Shown here piece after piece: positions 8,767 through 18,679 of a stretch of DNA of 64,000 bases (position 1 is its first letter; every line of letters begins with the position of its first letter). Source of the DNA: Roseiarcus sp963741845. Its GTDB lineage: Bacteria; Pseudomonadota; Alphaproteobacteria; Rhizobiales; Beijerinckiaceae. The notes under the pieces were generated by a model that saw only the letters and a list, made by a program, of their open reading frames with translations, did no database searches and was not told where the DNA came from. The DNA lies in NCBI GenBank assembly GCA_963741845.1, contig CAVUJV010000010.1, positions 62,001 through 126,000 on the forward strand. Direction: 5' to 3'. The translations under genes and the position numbers were made by a program.

Positions 8767-9531
8767 TCATGGCCGCGAGGGCGCCCGAAAGCGCCGCACA
8801 TAGTCGGCGTTGTAAAGCTCGCTCTCCCGGAAGTCCTCCGCGCCGAGCGCGGGCCCGACGAGGATCAGCGCCGTGCGCTCGACCGGCTGCTCGCGCATCG
8901 CCTCGGCCAGCGCGCCGAGCGGCGCCGTCACGATCCGCTCGTCCGGCCAGGAGGCGCGCGCGACGACGGCGGCGGGACAGTCCGGGCCATAGAAGGGCAG
9001 CAGCTCCGCCACGACCGTGTCGAGGGCGTGGATCGAAAGGTGGATCGCAAGCGTCGCGCCCGTCGCGGCGAAGGCGGCGAGGGTTTCCCGCTCCGGCATC
9101 GGCGAAGCGCGGCCGGACGTGCGCGTCAGCACCAGCGACTGCGCGAGGCCCGGAAGCGTCAGCTCGCGCTTGAGCGCCGCCGCCGCGGCGGCGAAGGACG
9201 GCACGCCGGGCGTCACGGTGCAGGGCACGCCCGCGCGCTTCAGGCGGCGCAGTTGCTCGCCCATCGCGCTCCAGACCGAGAGGTCGCCCGAATGGAGCCG
9301 CGCCACGTCCTGCCCGGCCTCGGTCGCCTCGACGCAGAGCGCGATGATGGCGTCGAGATCGAGCGGCGCGGTGTCGACGATCCGCGCGCCCGGCGGACAA
9401 TGGCCGAGCAGCGCGGCCGGCACCAGCGACCCGGCGTAAAGGCAGACCGGGCAGCGCGCGATGAGATCGCGGCCCCGGACCGTGATGAGGTCGGGCGCGC
9501 CGGGTCCGGCGCCGATGAAATGGACGGTCAT
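8767..9531 (-). CDS. cobM: Precorrin-4 C11-methyltransferase
   Basis: Methylates precorrin-4 at C11 with SAM. A 254-residue class III tetrapyrrole methylase: N-terminal VHFIGAGPGAPDLITVRG (SAM/GxGxGD-like loop), then LHSGDLSVWSAMGEQ and VTPGVPSFAAAAAALK, the CobM/CbiF active-site strands. The raw sequence joins it in frame to cobE, but the ATG at 9531 forms an ATGA overlap with the proper cobE stop, so it is a separate protein. It is last in the minus-strand unit cobL-cobE-cobM. Confidence 0.93.
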   Translation of the reverse strand: MTVHFIGAGPGAPDLITVRGRDLIARCPVCLYAGSLVPAALLGHCPPGARIVDTAPLDLDAIIALCVEATEAGQDVARLHSGDLSVWSAMGEQLRRLKRAGVPCTVTPGVPSFAAAAAALKRELTLPGLAQSLVLTRTSGRASPMPERETLAAFAATGATLAIHLSIHALDTVVAELLPFYGPDCPAAVVARASWPDERIVTAPLGALAEAMREQPVERTALILVGPALGAEDFRESELYNADYVRRFRAPSRP

Positions 9532-9921
9532 GGGGCCTCCGCCGATAGCGCCACGGCGCAGGTCGCGCCATTCGCGGCGAGGCGGGGCCCGAGAAGCCGG
9601 CCGCCCGGGCCCGGCGCCCGCCAGCGCCGCCGCCTCCGCGACGCTGGGCACGGCGAAGCGGGCTTCCGCCGCGCGCGAGGGCGTGAGGATGCGGGACGCC
9701 TCCGCCGCGAGCGCTTCGCGCGAAAGGCCGACGAGCGGCGCGCCGAGAAGCCGCGCGGCTTCCATGAGGCCCGGCTCGCGCGCCTTCTCCGCGAGCGTGA
9801 AGAGGCGCCGCTCGCCATTGGGCGCAGGGTCAGCGGTGAGCGCCCGCCGCACGAGCGCCGCGATGGCGTCTCCGGCGACGCCTTTCCGGCAGCCGACGCC
9901 GATCGCGACGAAGCGGCTCAT
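9528..9921 (-). CDS. cobE: CobE / CbiG C-terminal domain protein (frameshifted near 9608)
   Basis: Small protein (130 residues after correction) homologous to the C-terminal domain of CbiG, tied to the ring-contraction and acyl-fragment removal steps. The start MSRFVAIGVGCRKG is the family opening. Near base 9608 a GGG run appears where GG is expected. As written, the frame runs straight through into cobM; dropping one G gives GGRLLGPRLAANGATCAVA and a stop whose TGA overlaps the cobM ATG. Both ends of the gene make 4-base ATGA overlaps (with cobL upstream and cobM downstream), which strongly supports the corrected reading. Confidence 0.85.
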
Positions 9922-11129
9922 GGCTTCGTGAAGCGCCATTGCACGACCGGCCGCGCCGGGCTCCAGCCGGTGAAGCCGCCGACCGGCTCGGCTTGCGCCA
10001 CCGCGATCTGCACAAGGTCGCCGCCGTAGCGCGCGCGGCGCTCGACGCAGAGGCCTTGCGTCTCCAGCGTCACCGAATTCACGACGAGGCGCCCGCCCGA
10101 CGGCAGCGCGTCGACCGCCCGCTCGATCAGGGTCGGGCGCGTCGCGCCGCCCCCGATGAAGATCGCGTCCGGGTCCGGAAGCTCGTTCAGCACATGCGGC
10201 GCCTCGCCCGTCACGACGGCGAGGTGAGGAACGCCGAAGCTCAGGCTGTTGCGGACGATCCTGCGCGCCCGGTCCGGCTGCATTTCAACGGCGATCGCGC
10301 GATTGGCCGGGTCCGCGAGCATCCATTCGATCGAGATTGAGCCGGAGCCCGCCCCGATGTCCCAGAGCGTCTCGCCGCGCCGCGGCGCGAGCGCGGAGAG
10401 CGTGACGGCGCGAATGTCGCGCTTGGTGATCTGGCCGTCGTTCTCGAACCAGGCGTCGGGAAGCCCGGGGGCGCGCGGCAGCACCCGGGCATGCGGCTCG
10501 CTCACGACTTCGAGCGCGATCGTGTTGAGGGCTGCGATATTGTCGAGCGCGAAGTCCTGCGCCTCCGACGAGCGCACGCGCTCGCGCGCCCCGCCCATCG
10601 CCTCGCAGACGGTCAGCCGCGAACGCCCCATGCCGCGCGCAGCCAGCAGCGCGGCGAGTTTGGCGGGCGTCGCCTCGTCCCAGGACAGCCCGAGAATCTT
10701 CGCGCTCGGCTGGAGATGCGGAAGGATCGCTTCGAGCGGCCGGCCGTGAAGGGAGAGGAGCGCGCAATCCTGCTGGCTCCAGCCAAGCCGCGCGGCCGCG
10801 AGCGAAAAGGCGGACGGCGCGGGCGCGACCACCATTTCGGACGGACGGAAGCGCCGCGCAAGCATCGCGCCGACGCCGAAGAAGAACGGATCGCCGCTCG
10901 CGAGCACGCACACGGGAGAGCCACGCCGCGCCTCGATCACGTCGAGAGCGTTTTCAATCGGCGACGGCCACGCATAGGTCTCGGCCTTCATCGGACCTGC
11001 GAGCGCGAGATGGCGCCGCCCGCCGACGACGAAAGCCGCTTGCGCGACGAGCGCCCGCGCGGCAGGAGAAAGCCCGTCGAGCCCATCTTCGCCGATGCCG
11101 ACGACCGCGAGCCACGGCTCATCCGCCAT
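9918..11129 (-). CDS. cobL: Precorrin-6Y C5,15-methyltransferase (decarboxylating)
   Basis: A two-domain enzyme, about 403 residues. The N-terminal tetrapyrrole methylase domain (WLAVVGIGEDGLDGLSPAA; LASGDPFFFGVGAML) corresponds to CbiE and methylates C5. The C-terminal Rossmann methyltransferase domain (LWDIGAGSGSISIEWML, around residue 250; IFIGGGATRPTLIERAV) corresponds to CbiT and does C15 methylation with C12 acetate decarboxylation. The start at 11129 (MADEPWLAVVG) lies 25 bases from the presumed cobK start on the other strand, so the two share a very short divergent control region. It overlaps cobE by ATGA. Confidence 0.93.
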   Translation of the reverse strand: MADEPWLAVVGIGEDGLDGLSPAARALVAQAAFVVGGRRHLALAGPMKAETYAWPSPIENALDVIEARRGSPVCVLASGDPFFFGVGAMLARRFRPSEMVVAPAPSAFSLAAARLGWSQQDCALLSLHGRPLEAILPHLQPSAKILGLSWDEATPAKLAALLAARGMGRSRLTVCEAMGGARERVRSSEAQDFALDNIAALNTIALEVVSEPHARVLPRAPGLPDAWFENDGQITKRDIRAVTLSALAPRRGETLWDIGAGSGSISIEWMLADPANRAIAVEMQPDRARRIVRNSLSFGVPHLAVVTGEAPHVLNELPDPDAIFIGGGATRPTLIERAVDALPSGGRLVVNSVTLETQGLCVERRARYGGDLVQIAVAQAEPVGGFTGWSPARPVVQWRFTKP

Positions 11130-11154
11130 CGCGCATCCTCGCCGGGAGCCTGCT

Positions 11155-11908
11155 CTGAGCCTTCGCCTTCTCATCCTCGGCGGAACATCGGAAGCGAGCC
11201 GCCTCGCGCGCCGCATGGCCGACGAGCCCGGCGTCGCGCCGTTGCTTTCGCTCGCGGGCGCGACCGAAAATCCGGCGCCCTCGCCGATCCCGCGCAGGAT
11301 CGGCGGCTTCGGCGGCGCCGAGGGACTCGCGGCCTTCCTCAGGGCCGAGCGCATCGACGCGATCGTGGACGCCACTCATCCTTTCGCCGCGCGCATGTCG
11401 GCGAATGCGCTCGCCGCGGCTCGCGAGACCGGCGCGCCGCTCCTCGTCTTCACCCGTCCCCCATGGACGCGCAGGGACGGCGACCGCTGGACCGAAGTCG
11501 ACACGATGGAAGCCGCGGCGGACGCGCTCGCCGGCCCGCGCCGCAACGTGTTCCTGACCCAGGGACGCCTGCAACTCGCGGCTTTCGCGCGCCAGCCGCA
11601 GCATCGCTATGTGGCGCGCGCCATCGACCGGCCCGCCGAGATCGACGCCTTGCCCGATTGCAGGCTCATCCTCGCGCGCGGCCCGTTCTCGCTCGATGAC
11701 GAACTCTCGCTCATGCGCGAGGAAAGGATCGTCACGCTCGTCACCAAGAACAGCGGCGGCGACGCCACCTATCCGAAGATCGAGGCGGCGCGCAGCGCTG
11801 GGCGTCGAAGTGGTGATCGTGCGCCGGCCGGAGCCGCTTCAGGCCGAGACCGTGCACGCGCTCGACGACGCGCTCGCCTGGGTCCGCGCTCATCGCGACG
11901 CCCGATAG
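11155..11908 (+). CDS. cobK: Precorrin-6A reductase (frameshifted near 11795, unusual start)
   Basis: NADPH-dependent reduction of precorrin-6A to precorrin-6B. Conserved blocks: RLLILGGTSEASRLARRM, VDATHPFAARMSANAL, RRNVFLTQGRLQLAAF, LVTKNSGGDATYPKIEAAR. After the last block, near 11795, the frame shifts; the continuing frame reads ALGVEVVIVRRPEPLQAET and stops at 11908, giving the normal ~250 residues when one base is removed. No ATG, GTG or TTG lies at the expected start. A CTG at 11155 sits 6 bases after GGGAG, while the next upstream ATG (11095) would overlap cobL in antisense. Its end overlaps the end of cobJ by 19 bases, tail to tail. Confidence 0.88.
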
Positions 11909-12648
11909 GAACGCGGCGTCAGCATCCACGGGAGAGCGCCGTCGCGCGCGACGTAGCGCGTCTCGCTGGAGCCGATCACCACAAGCGTCGCCATGTCGAC
12001 GAGATGCGTGTCGGCTTCGCCGAGCGTCGTCAGCGTCAGACGTTCGTCCGGCCGTCCGACGGCGCGCGCGAAGGCGACGGGCGTGTCCGCGCCCTTGAGA
12101 CTTCGCAACAGCGTGAAAGCATCGGCAATGCGCGTCGGGCGCGCCTTCGAGGCGGGATTGTAGAGCGCGATGACGAAATCGCCTTCCGCAGCGGCGCGCA
12201 GCCGGCGCTCCACGATCGGCCAGGGCTTCAGATTGTCCGAGAGCGAGATGGCGCAGAAATCGTGGCCGAGCGGCGCGCCGAGCCGCGCCGCCGCCGCCTG
12301 CATGGCGCTGATTCCGGGCGCGACCGAAATGTCGAGCGCTCGCCATTCGGGCCGCTCCTCCGCAGCCTCGAACATCGCCGCGGCCATCGCGAAGACGCCC
12401 GGATCGCCGCCCGACACGACCGCGACCTTGCGGCCCTCCGCGGCAAGCGAAAGCGCGAAGCGCGCGCGGGCAAGCTCTTCGCGATTGTCGCTCATGTGCG
12501 CCTGCTGACCCGCCTTCAGCGCGAGGCGCGCGACATAGGGAGCATAGCCGACGATATCGGTCGCCTGCGCGATCGCCTCGCTCGCCTCCGGCGTCATCCA
12601 GGCGGCGGGGCCGGGTCCGAGGCCCACGATCGACAAGCGTCCGCTCAA
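11890..12648 (-). CDS. cobJ: Precorrin-3B C17-methyltransferase
   Basis: Methylates C17 with ring contraction, yielding precorrin-4. Class III tetrapyrrole methylase of 252 residues: LSIVGLGPGPAAWMTPEA at the N-terminus, KVAVVSGGDPGVFAMAAAMF (SAM-binding GGDPG motif), SVAPGISAMQAAAARLGAPL and DFVIALYNPAS. The start is inferred to be TTG at 12648, overlapping the cobI stop as TTGA; no ATG fits and the same 4-base arrangement recurs along this operon. Last gene of the riboswitch-led minus-strand operon. Confidence 0.92.
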   Translation of the reverse strand: MSGRLSIVGLGPGPAAWMTPEASEAIAQATDIVGYAPYVARLALKAGQQAHMSDNREELARARFALSLAAEGRKVAVVSGGDPGVFAMAAAMFEAAEERPEWRALDISVAPGISAMQAAAARLGAPLGHDFCAISLSDNLKPWPIVERRLRAAAEGDFVIALYNPASKARPTRIADAFTLLRSLKGADTPVAFARAVGRPDERLTLTTLGEADTHLVDMATLVVIGSSETRYVARDGALPWMLTPRSYRASR

Positions 12649-13377
12649 GGCCGGCGTCCCTGCCCCGGCACGAGGATCAGCGAGAAATAGGGCGCGCTTT
12701 CGTCGTCCGCTTCGGCAAGCGGCAAAATCCGCTCGCCGTCCATTGTCGCGCGCTCGACATAGATGGCGCGCTCCGCCATGCCCGCCGCTCGCAAGGCGGC
12801 TTTGGCGCGCGGCAGATTGCGCCCGAGCTTGATGATGACCACCGCGTCGGCGAGGGCGAGGCGCCGCGTCAGTTCGTCGGGCGGAAGGGTCGCGGGCAGC
12901 ACGGCGAGCGCGTCGTCGCCCCAGGTCATGGCGGTTTCCGCGGCGCCCCAGGCGCCGCAGATGCTGCTGACGCCAGGCACGACGGTCACCGGGAAGCGCT
13001 CGCGCAACCGCACGAAGAGGTGCATGAACGAGCCATAGAAGAGCGGGTCGCCTTCGCTCAAAAGCGCCACGTCGCGGCCCGCCTCGAGATGCATCGCAAT
13101 CGCGTTGGCGCTCTTTCGGTAGAAGTCCGAAAGCGCCTCCTTGTAAGGCGGCTCGTCGAAGCGCGATTCCGTCGTCATCGGATAATAGAGCGGCAGTTCG
13201 ACGTGGGACGGCTTGAGCCATCGATCGACGATGGCGCGCGCATTGCCGCGCCGCCCCGCCTTGGCGAAGAAGGCGACAACCGGCGATTCCGCGATCACCC
13301 GGACCGCTTTGACCGTGAGAAGCTCCGGGATCGCCGGGACCGACGCCCACGCCGTAGAGGCGGCCAGAAGCGCTCAT
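12645..13377 (-). CDS. cobI: Precorrin-2 C20-methyltransferase (frameshifted near 13328)
   Basis: SAM-dependent C20 methylation of precorrin-2. The N-terminus MSASGRLYGVGVGPGDP is followed, after a one-base shift (CCC read where CC is expected), by ELLTVKAVRVIAESPVVAFF in the frame that carries the rest: LSEGDPLFYGSFMHLF, VVPGVSSICGAWGAAE and a C-terminal LILVPGQ. Corrected length is 243 residues, normal for CobI. The start at 13377 overlaps the cobH stop as ATGA, and the stop overlaps cobJ as TTGA. Confidence 0.88.
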
Positions 13378-14003
13378 TCCTGTTGGCTCGCGAGCGCGTT
13401 GACCGCGGCGGCCGCCATGGCGCTGCCGCCCTTGCGGCCGCGCACGACGATCGCCGGCAGGCCGCTTTCCACGAGCGCCTCTTTCAATTCCGCCGCGCCG
13501 ACGAATCCGACCGGCATTCCGAGGATTGCGGCCGGACGGGGCGCCCCGGCCGCGACAAGTTCGAGCAGGCGAAAGAGAGCGGTCGGCGCATTGCCGATCG
13601 CAACCACGGCGCCGCCGAGTCGGGGGAGCCAAAGGTCGATCGCCGCAGCGGTGCGCGTCGTGCCGAGCTTCTCGGCGAGCGCTGGCGTCTGTGGATCGGC
13701 GAGCGTGCAGATCACGTCATTTTTCGCCGGCAGGCGGGCGCGCGTCACGCCTTCGGCGACCATGCGAGCGTCGCAAAAAATAGGCGCGCCTGCGCGGAGC
13801 GCGCTCTCGGCGGCCTCGGCCGCGTCGCATGTGAAAACGAGATCGCGCGCGACCTCGACCATGCCGCTCGCGTGGATGACCCGCACGGCGACCCGCTCCT
13901 CGATCGGCGAGAAGCGCTCAAGCTCGGCTTCGCCGCGAATGATCGCGAAGGAACGCCGGTAGATTTCGCCGCCGGCCTTCTCATACTCGTAACGCTCTCT
14001 CAC
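13374..14003 (-). CDS. cobH: Precorrin-8X methylmutase
   Basis: Moves the C11 methyl group to C12, converting precorrin-8X to hydrogenobyrinate. A 209-residue protein with the catalytic histidine in RVIHASGMVEVA (His44, equivalent to His43 of the studied enzyme), FCDARMVAEGV and GNAPTALFRLLEL, ending with the expected GMPVGFVGAAELKEAL and GRKGGSAMAAAAVNAL. The start is GTG at 14003, overlapping the cobG stop as GTGA. Intact. Confidence 0.94.
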   Translation of the reverse strand: MRERYEYEKAGGEIYRRSFAIIRGEAELERFSPIEERVAVRVIHASGMVEVARDLVFTCDAAEAAESALRAGAPIFCDARMVAEGVTRARLPAKNDVICTLADPQTPALAEKLGTTRTAAAIDLWLPRLGGAVVAIGNAPTALFRLLELVAAGAPRPAAILGMPVGFVGAAELKEALVESGLPAIVVRGRKGGSAMAAAAVNALASQQE

Positions 14004-15326
14004 GCGACGGGTCTCTTTCTGAACGCTTCGCCCGATTCCAGAATCGTCTCGACGGCGCTGCGGGACAGTCCATGATACAAGGGCGCATCGCCAGCCCGAC
14101 CCTTCGCGATGAAGTCGTAGCCTTCCTCCGTCGCGACGAGCGTGACGGTCGTCGGTTGCGCCCGAGCGCAGCCTTTCGCGCAGCCGCTCAGATGCAGGAC
14201 CACGCCCGCGCCCTTCGGCACGAAATTCGCCCAGCGCTCTGCGTCCTCCCGCAGGCGTCCCTGCGCATGGGCGCAGGCGGGCGCGCCAGGACAGGTGACG
14301 ACGCGCAGCCGCGGATCGGCCGGGTCGAGAATGAAGCCGAGTCCTTCCGCCGCCGCCGCCAACGCCCTCGCCCGTTCACGCGGCGCCCCGACGACGAAGA
14401 AGGCGCGCCACGGCGTGAGCCTCAGCCCGTCCGCTCCGGCTTCGCGCGCGTGATCGATAAGGGTCGCGAAGCGCGCCGCTTCCACGGCGCCGAACGGCGC
14501 GGCGACGCCGATCGCGGCCTTTGCTCCGAAAGTCTGGATGCCGAGAGCATCGTCGGTCGCCGTATGGCGCGACGCGCGCGGCCGAAGGGCAGGGTGAAGC
14601 CCCGCCTCGGCGAAGATGGCGGCGGCGCCGATCCTTTCGACGAGCGCCCGCATTCGCCGAGCAGCGCCGCCCGTGCGCCCGACATTGCCGAGGAAGGCGC
14701 GCGAGAGGCGCGCCGCCATCTCGCCGACCTCGGCTTCCGCGCAGAGCGCGGCGAGCGAATCGTCGCCCGCCAGCGTTACCGCGAAGGTTGGCGCGGCGGC
14801 TTCCCGCGCGGCCTCGAAACGAATGTCGGCTTCGACGTCGGCGATCGGAAGCCGGCCGCCCGCATCGAGGGAGAAGCCGAATTTGGCAGGGAGGCCGCGA
14901 AGCGCCTTGTCCTCGCCCAGTCGCGCTTCAAGCGACGCGATGCTGAACCCAAGATCGAACGCGGCTTCAGGATCGATGTCGCTGAGAGGGCTCACGACGA
15001 TGTTGCGCAGCCGCTCGATCTCCGGTTCCGTATCGAGCAGGCCGGCCGCAGCCAGACGGCCGTGGAGGCTGGGGAGCGTGGACGCGGTCACGCCTCGAAC
15101 CTGAAGATTTCCGCGGACCGAAAGGCTCATCGCGCCATTGCCGCAATCGATCGCGCCTTGAGCGATCCACGCCGCCTGATCGAGCGTGAGACGGCCTCCG
15201 GACGCGCGCACCCGGACGAGGAGGCCATCGCCGGTCTCCATCGGCTTCAGGGCGCCGGGGCACCAGTCCTTGCGGCGAGGCGGCGCCGAACGACGCCCTT
15301 GGGCTGGCAGCGAGTTCCTGCGTCAT
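14000..15326 (-). CDS. cobG: Precorrin-3B synthase (frameshifted in the first ~25 codons)
   Basis: Oxygen-dependent hydroxylation and lactone formation on precorrin-3A, the hallmark of the aerobic pathway. Nitrite/sulfite-reductase-like protein with siroheme-type [4Fe-4S] ligands in CPGAPACAHA and LSGCAKGCAR. The main frame begins at ETGDGLLVRVRASGGRLTL; the expected preceding block RRKDWCPGALKPM is in this same frame. The start that overlaps the cobN stop as ATGA (15326) is in another frame, so one extra base must lie between about 15275 and 15320. Corrected length 441 residues. Presence of CobG argues for aerobic cobalamin synthesis despite CbiD. Confidence 0.87.
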
Positions 15327-18300
15327 GCCGCCTCTCTCATCAACTCCGCCAGAATCCCGGCCGAGAAATTGCGTCGAGATATCCAGTAGCCCCGCTGCGA
15401 CGCTTCGTCGAACACTTTCGCCATATGACGCGCGGCGGGCGCATTGGCGGCGACGAGGAAGGCGCGGACGGTCTCGTCGCCGAGGGTCGCGTCGAAAAGA
15501 AGATCGAACTGCTGGCTCCTCACAGCGTCCGTCAGCGCGGCGAAGGCGTAGAGATTGTCGAGCGATTGCGCGATTTCGGCCGCGCCGCGCCATCCGTGAC
15601 GCATTTGGCCGCGGAGCCAGCGTGGATTGGCGGCGCGCCCCCGAAGCGAGCGCGCGATTTCCTGTTCGAGGCTGCGGACCTTCACCGCATCGGGCGTTGT
15701 GGAATCGAGGTGATAAAGCGCGGGGCGCGCGCCAACCGCTTCCGCAGCCGCGGCGAATCCGCCTGAATGTTCGGCGATCGCGTCGGCATCGAGCGCATCC
15801 TGGCCGGGCAGGTCCTGCGTGTGGACGAAGGCGTCGGCCGCCGCTACGCGGTCACGAAAGGCGGCCGCGGCCTCACGCGCTTCCCCCTCGCCGTCGTAGG
15901 TATGGCTGGTGGCCGCGAGATAGGCCTCGCCGAGATCGTCCCGCGTCTCCCATGCGCCCTCCGCGATGCGCCGCCCGAGCCCCACGCCATAGGCGCCGGG
16001 CGCCGCGCCGAAGACGCGCGCGAGCGACGCGCCATCCGCGCCGGCCAGCGGATTGTCCTCAGAGCTTTCGTCGAGCGCCGCGACGGCCCGCGCGGCGGAG
16101 GCGAAGAGCGCGATCTGCGTCGGAAAGACATCGCGGAAGAGGCCCGAGATACGCAGCGTCACGTCGACGCGCGGTCGTCCCAGCATGGCGAGCGGCAGGA
16201 TCTCGAAGCCGCCGACGCGGTTCGAGGCGGCGTCCCAGACGGGGCGGCAGCCGAGAAGCGCGAAGGCTTGCGCGAGATCGTCGCCGCCCGTGCGCATGGT
16301 CGCGGAGCCCCAGAGGTCCAGCACGATCCGCTTCGGCCATTCGCCATGATCCTGAGCATGGCGCGCGAGAATCTCTTCCGCCGCGCGCCTTCCAATCTCC
16401 CAGGCGTTGCGGGTCGGGACGGCGCGCGGATCGATCGCGTAGAGATTGCGCCCGGTCGGCAGCACGTCGAGCCTTCCGCGCGCGGGCGCTCCCGCGGGAC
16501 CCGGCGGCGCGAAGCGGCCGCCGAGCGCGTTCAGGAGTCCGAGCGCCTCGGAGGCGCCGCAGGCCGCGATGCGCTCGGCGAGCGTCTCCGCTGCGTCAGC
16601 GTCGAGCGACAGGCCCGAGGCGTAGCCCTCCGCGCTTTCCGGCGAGCGGCCGAACACATGCAGCCCGTCGCCGACCCGCATGTCCTTGAGGTCGCAGAGC
16701 CAGCCGTCGAGCGCGACCAGCGCCTCTTCCGGCGGCTTCCCCTCCGCCGAACATTCCCTGAGAAGCCCGGTCGCCTCGCCGCGTTCGAGGATGAGCGACG
16801 CTATGGCGCGGGCGCGACGCGGATCGAGCGCCTGCGCCTCGGCGAATTCGTCGAACAGGCCCTCGAGTTCCAGCGCCGCGCCATGCGAGCCGGCGGCGAC
16901 GAGGGGCGGCGTCAGGTGGCCCAGCGTGACCGCGCCGATGCGTCGCTTGGCCTGCGCGGCCTCGCCGGGATTGTTCACGATGAAGGGATAGACGACGGGC
17001 GTTGGGCCCAGCAGGATCTCGGGCGCGCAAGTCTCGACTGAGCGCGACCGCCTTGCCGGGCAGCCATTCGAGCGTGCCATGCGCGCCGAGCTGGATCAGC
17101 GCGTCGATGCGCTCGCGTCGCGCGAGCCAGAAATGGAACGCGACATAGGCGTGGCGAGGCGGCGCCGTGAGATCGTGATAATCGCCCTTGCGGGTGGCGA
17201 AGTCGCCCCGGTCGGGCTGAACCGCCACGATCAGCTTGCCAAGCCGCACGATGCGGAAGCGGAATGCGCCGTCGGTAACTTCCGGATCGGTGTCCGGCGC
17301 GCCCCAGGCGCTGTTCAGCGCGCGCCGGAATTCGAGCGGAGTGTTCGCAAGCTCGGCGGCGTATTCGGCGAGCGTAAGGACGGCCTCGCGCTCGCCCTCC
17401 GAAAGCGCGGCGATCAGGTCCGCCGCTGTCCAGCCGTTCCCCGCGTCATAACCCGCGGCGCGGAGAATGTCGGCGATCGCGACGACGCTCGCGGGCGTAT
17501 CGAGACCGACCGCGTAGCCGGTGCGTCCGCCGCGCGCGGGGTAATCGGGCAGCACGCAGGCGAGGCGCTTTTCCGCATTCGCCTTGCGGCGGAGCCTCGC
17601 CCATGCCGCCGCGAGGTCGGCTGCGAAGGCGACGCGGTCGGGCAGGCTTCGATGCGAGACCGCCGCGAATTGCGTGGCGCCGTCGCGGGCGCCCGCCGTC
17701 TTGAAAGAGATGGCGCGCGTCAGAATGCGCCCGTCGATCTCGGGCAGCGCCACATGCATTGCAAGATCGGCGGGGCCGAGGCCGCGCGGCGAGGCGCGCC
17801 AGGCGTCGAGCCCGATCCCGGCGAGCACCACCTGAAGCACCGGCGCGCCGAGCGAATCGAGCGCCGTTCCGTCCTCGGAGTCGAGGCGCGCCGAAAAGGC
17901 GGTGGCGTTGAGCACGACGTCGAAGCGCTCGCTCGCGAGCATGGGGCGCAGGAGCGCGAGCGCCGCTTCGTCCTTGAGGCTCGTCACATAGAGCGCGGTC
18001 GTGGCGAAGCCGCGCTCGGCAAGGGCGTCGGCCAGCGTCTCGATGGGCTCAAGGTCGGCGGCGAGAAAGATCGAGCGGTAGAAGACGACGAGCGCGCGGG
18101 GCGCGCCGGGCGCAGCGTCAAGACAGGCGCGGTCGAAGAGGCCGCAGGCCGGAACGGATTCGGGCGGCGGCGCTTCGCCGGCGCCGTCGACCTCGCAGCC
18201 GAAGGCCGCGAGACAGGCCGCCATGTTGCGCGGTCCGCCTTCGTCGAAATAGCGCCAGAAGCGATCCAGCGTCTCCGGTGCGAGCGTGGATGCCTCGTCG

Positions 18301-18671
18301 AGCCGCGCATCGGCGCGCCGGTCGCCGGGCAGGAGCGCCAGCTTTATTCCCCGCCTGCGCGCAAGCGCCGCCAGTTCGTCAACGCCATAGCGCCAGTAAT
18401 CCGCTCCCCCAAGCAGGCGCGCGACGACGAGCTTCGCATGGGCGCAGACGCGTTCGAGATAAAGATCGACCGAATAGGGGTGGCGCAAGGCCGCCAAACT
18501 CGCGATGCGCAGGGACGGCTTCGGCTCGGGCGCGGCCTCGTAGGCGCGTGCGAGGGCGCTGAGGTCGCTGTCGGAGAAGGAGAGGAAGACGACGTCCGCG
18601 GGCGTCTGGCCGAGATCTACCGCCTCGACCGTCTCGTCGAGCGTGCGGACCTCGATGCGCGGGACGTGCAT
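15323..18671 (-). CDS. cobN: Cobaltochelatase subunit CobN (frameshifted near 17040)
   Basis: Large subunit of the ATP-dependent chelatase inserting cobalt into hydrogenobyrinate a,c-diamide. Corrected length ~1115 residues, on the short side for CobN. The N-terminal two-fifths starts at HVPRIEVRTLDE and reaches the core motif IQLGAHGTLEWLPGKAVAL; there one extra base near 17040 changes frame, and the continuation CAPEILLGPTPVVYPFIVNN with LVLDLWGSATMRTGGDD-type segments and SHTYDGEGEAR follows in the second frame. The C-terminus ends EAA with a stop that overlaps the cobG ATG. The partner AAA+ subunits CobS/CobT (chelatase) are not in the window. CobW lies 8 bases upstream. Confidence 0.9.
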
Positions 18672-18679
18672 TCTCTCGT

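Noticed and set aside
7188..8801. Long minus-strand open frame continuing from cobB across the intergenic repeat and antisense to cbiD
   Set aside because: The homology of CobB begins at about 7187; the upstream part is high-GC antisense of cbiD with no protein-like composition.
8767..9921. A fused CobE-CobM protein
   Set aside because: The in-frame join uses an out-of-character Arg/Pro-rich linker. Removing one G restores the CobE C-terminus and an ATGA overlap, so two genes are far more likely.
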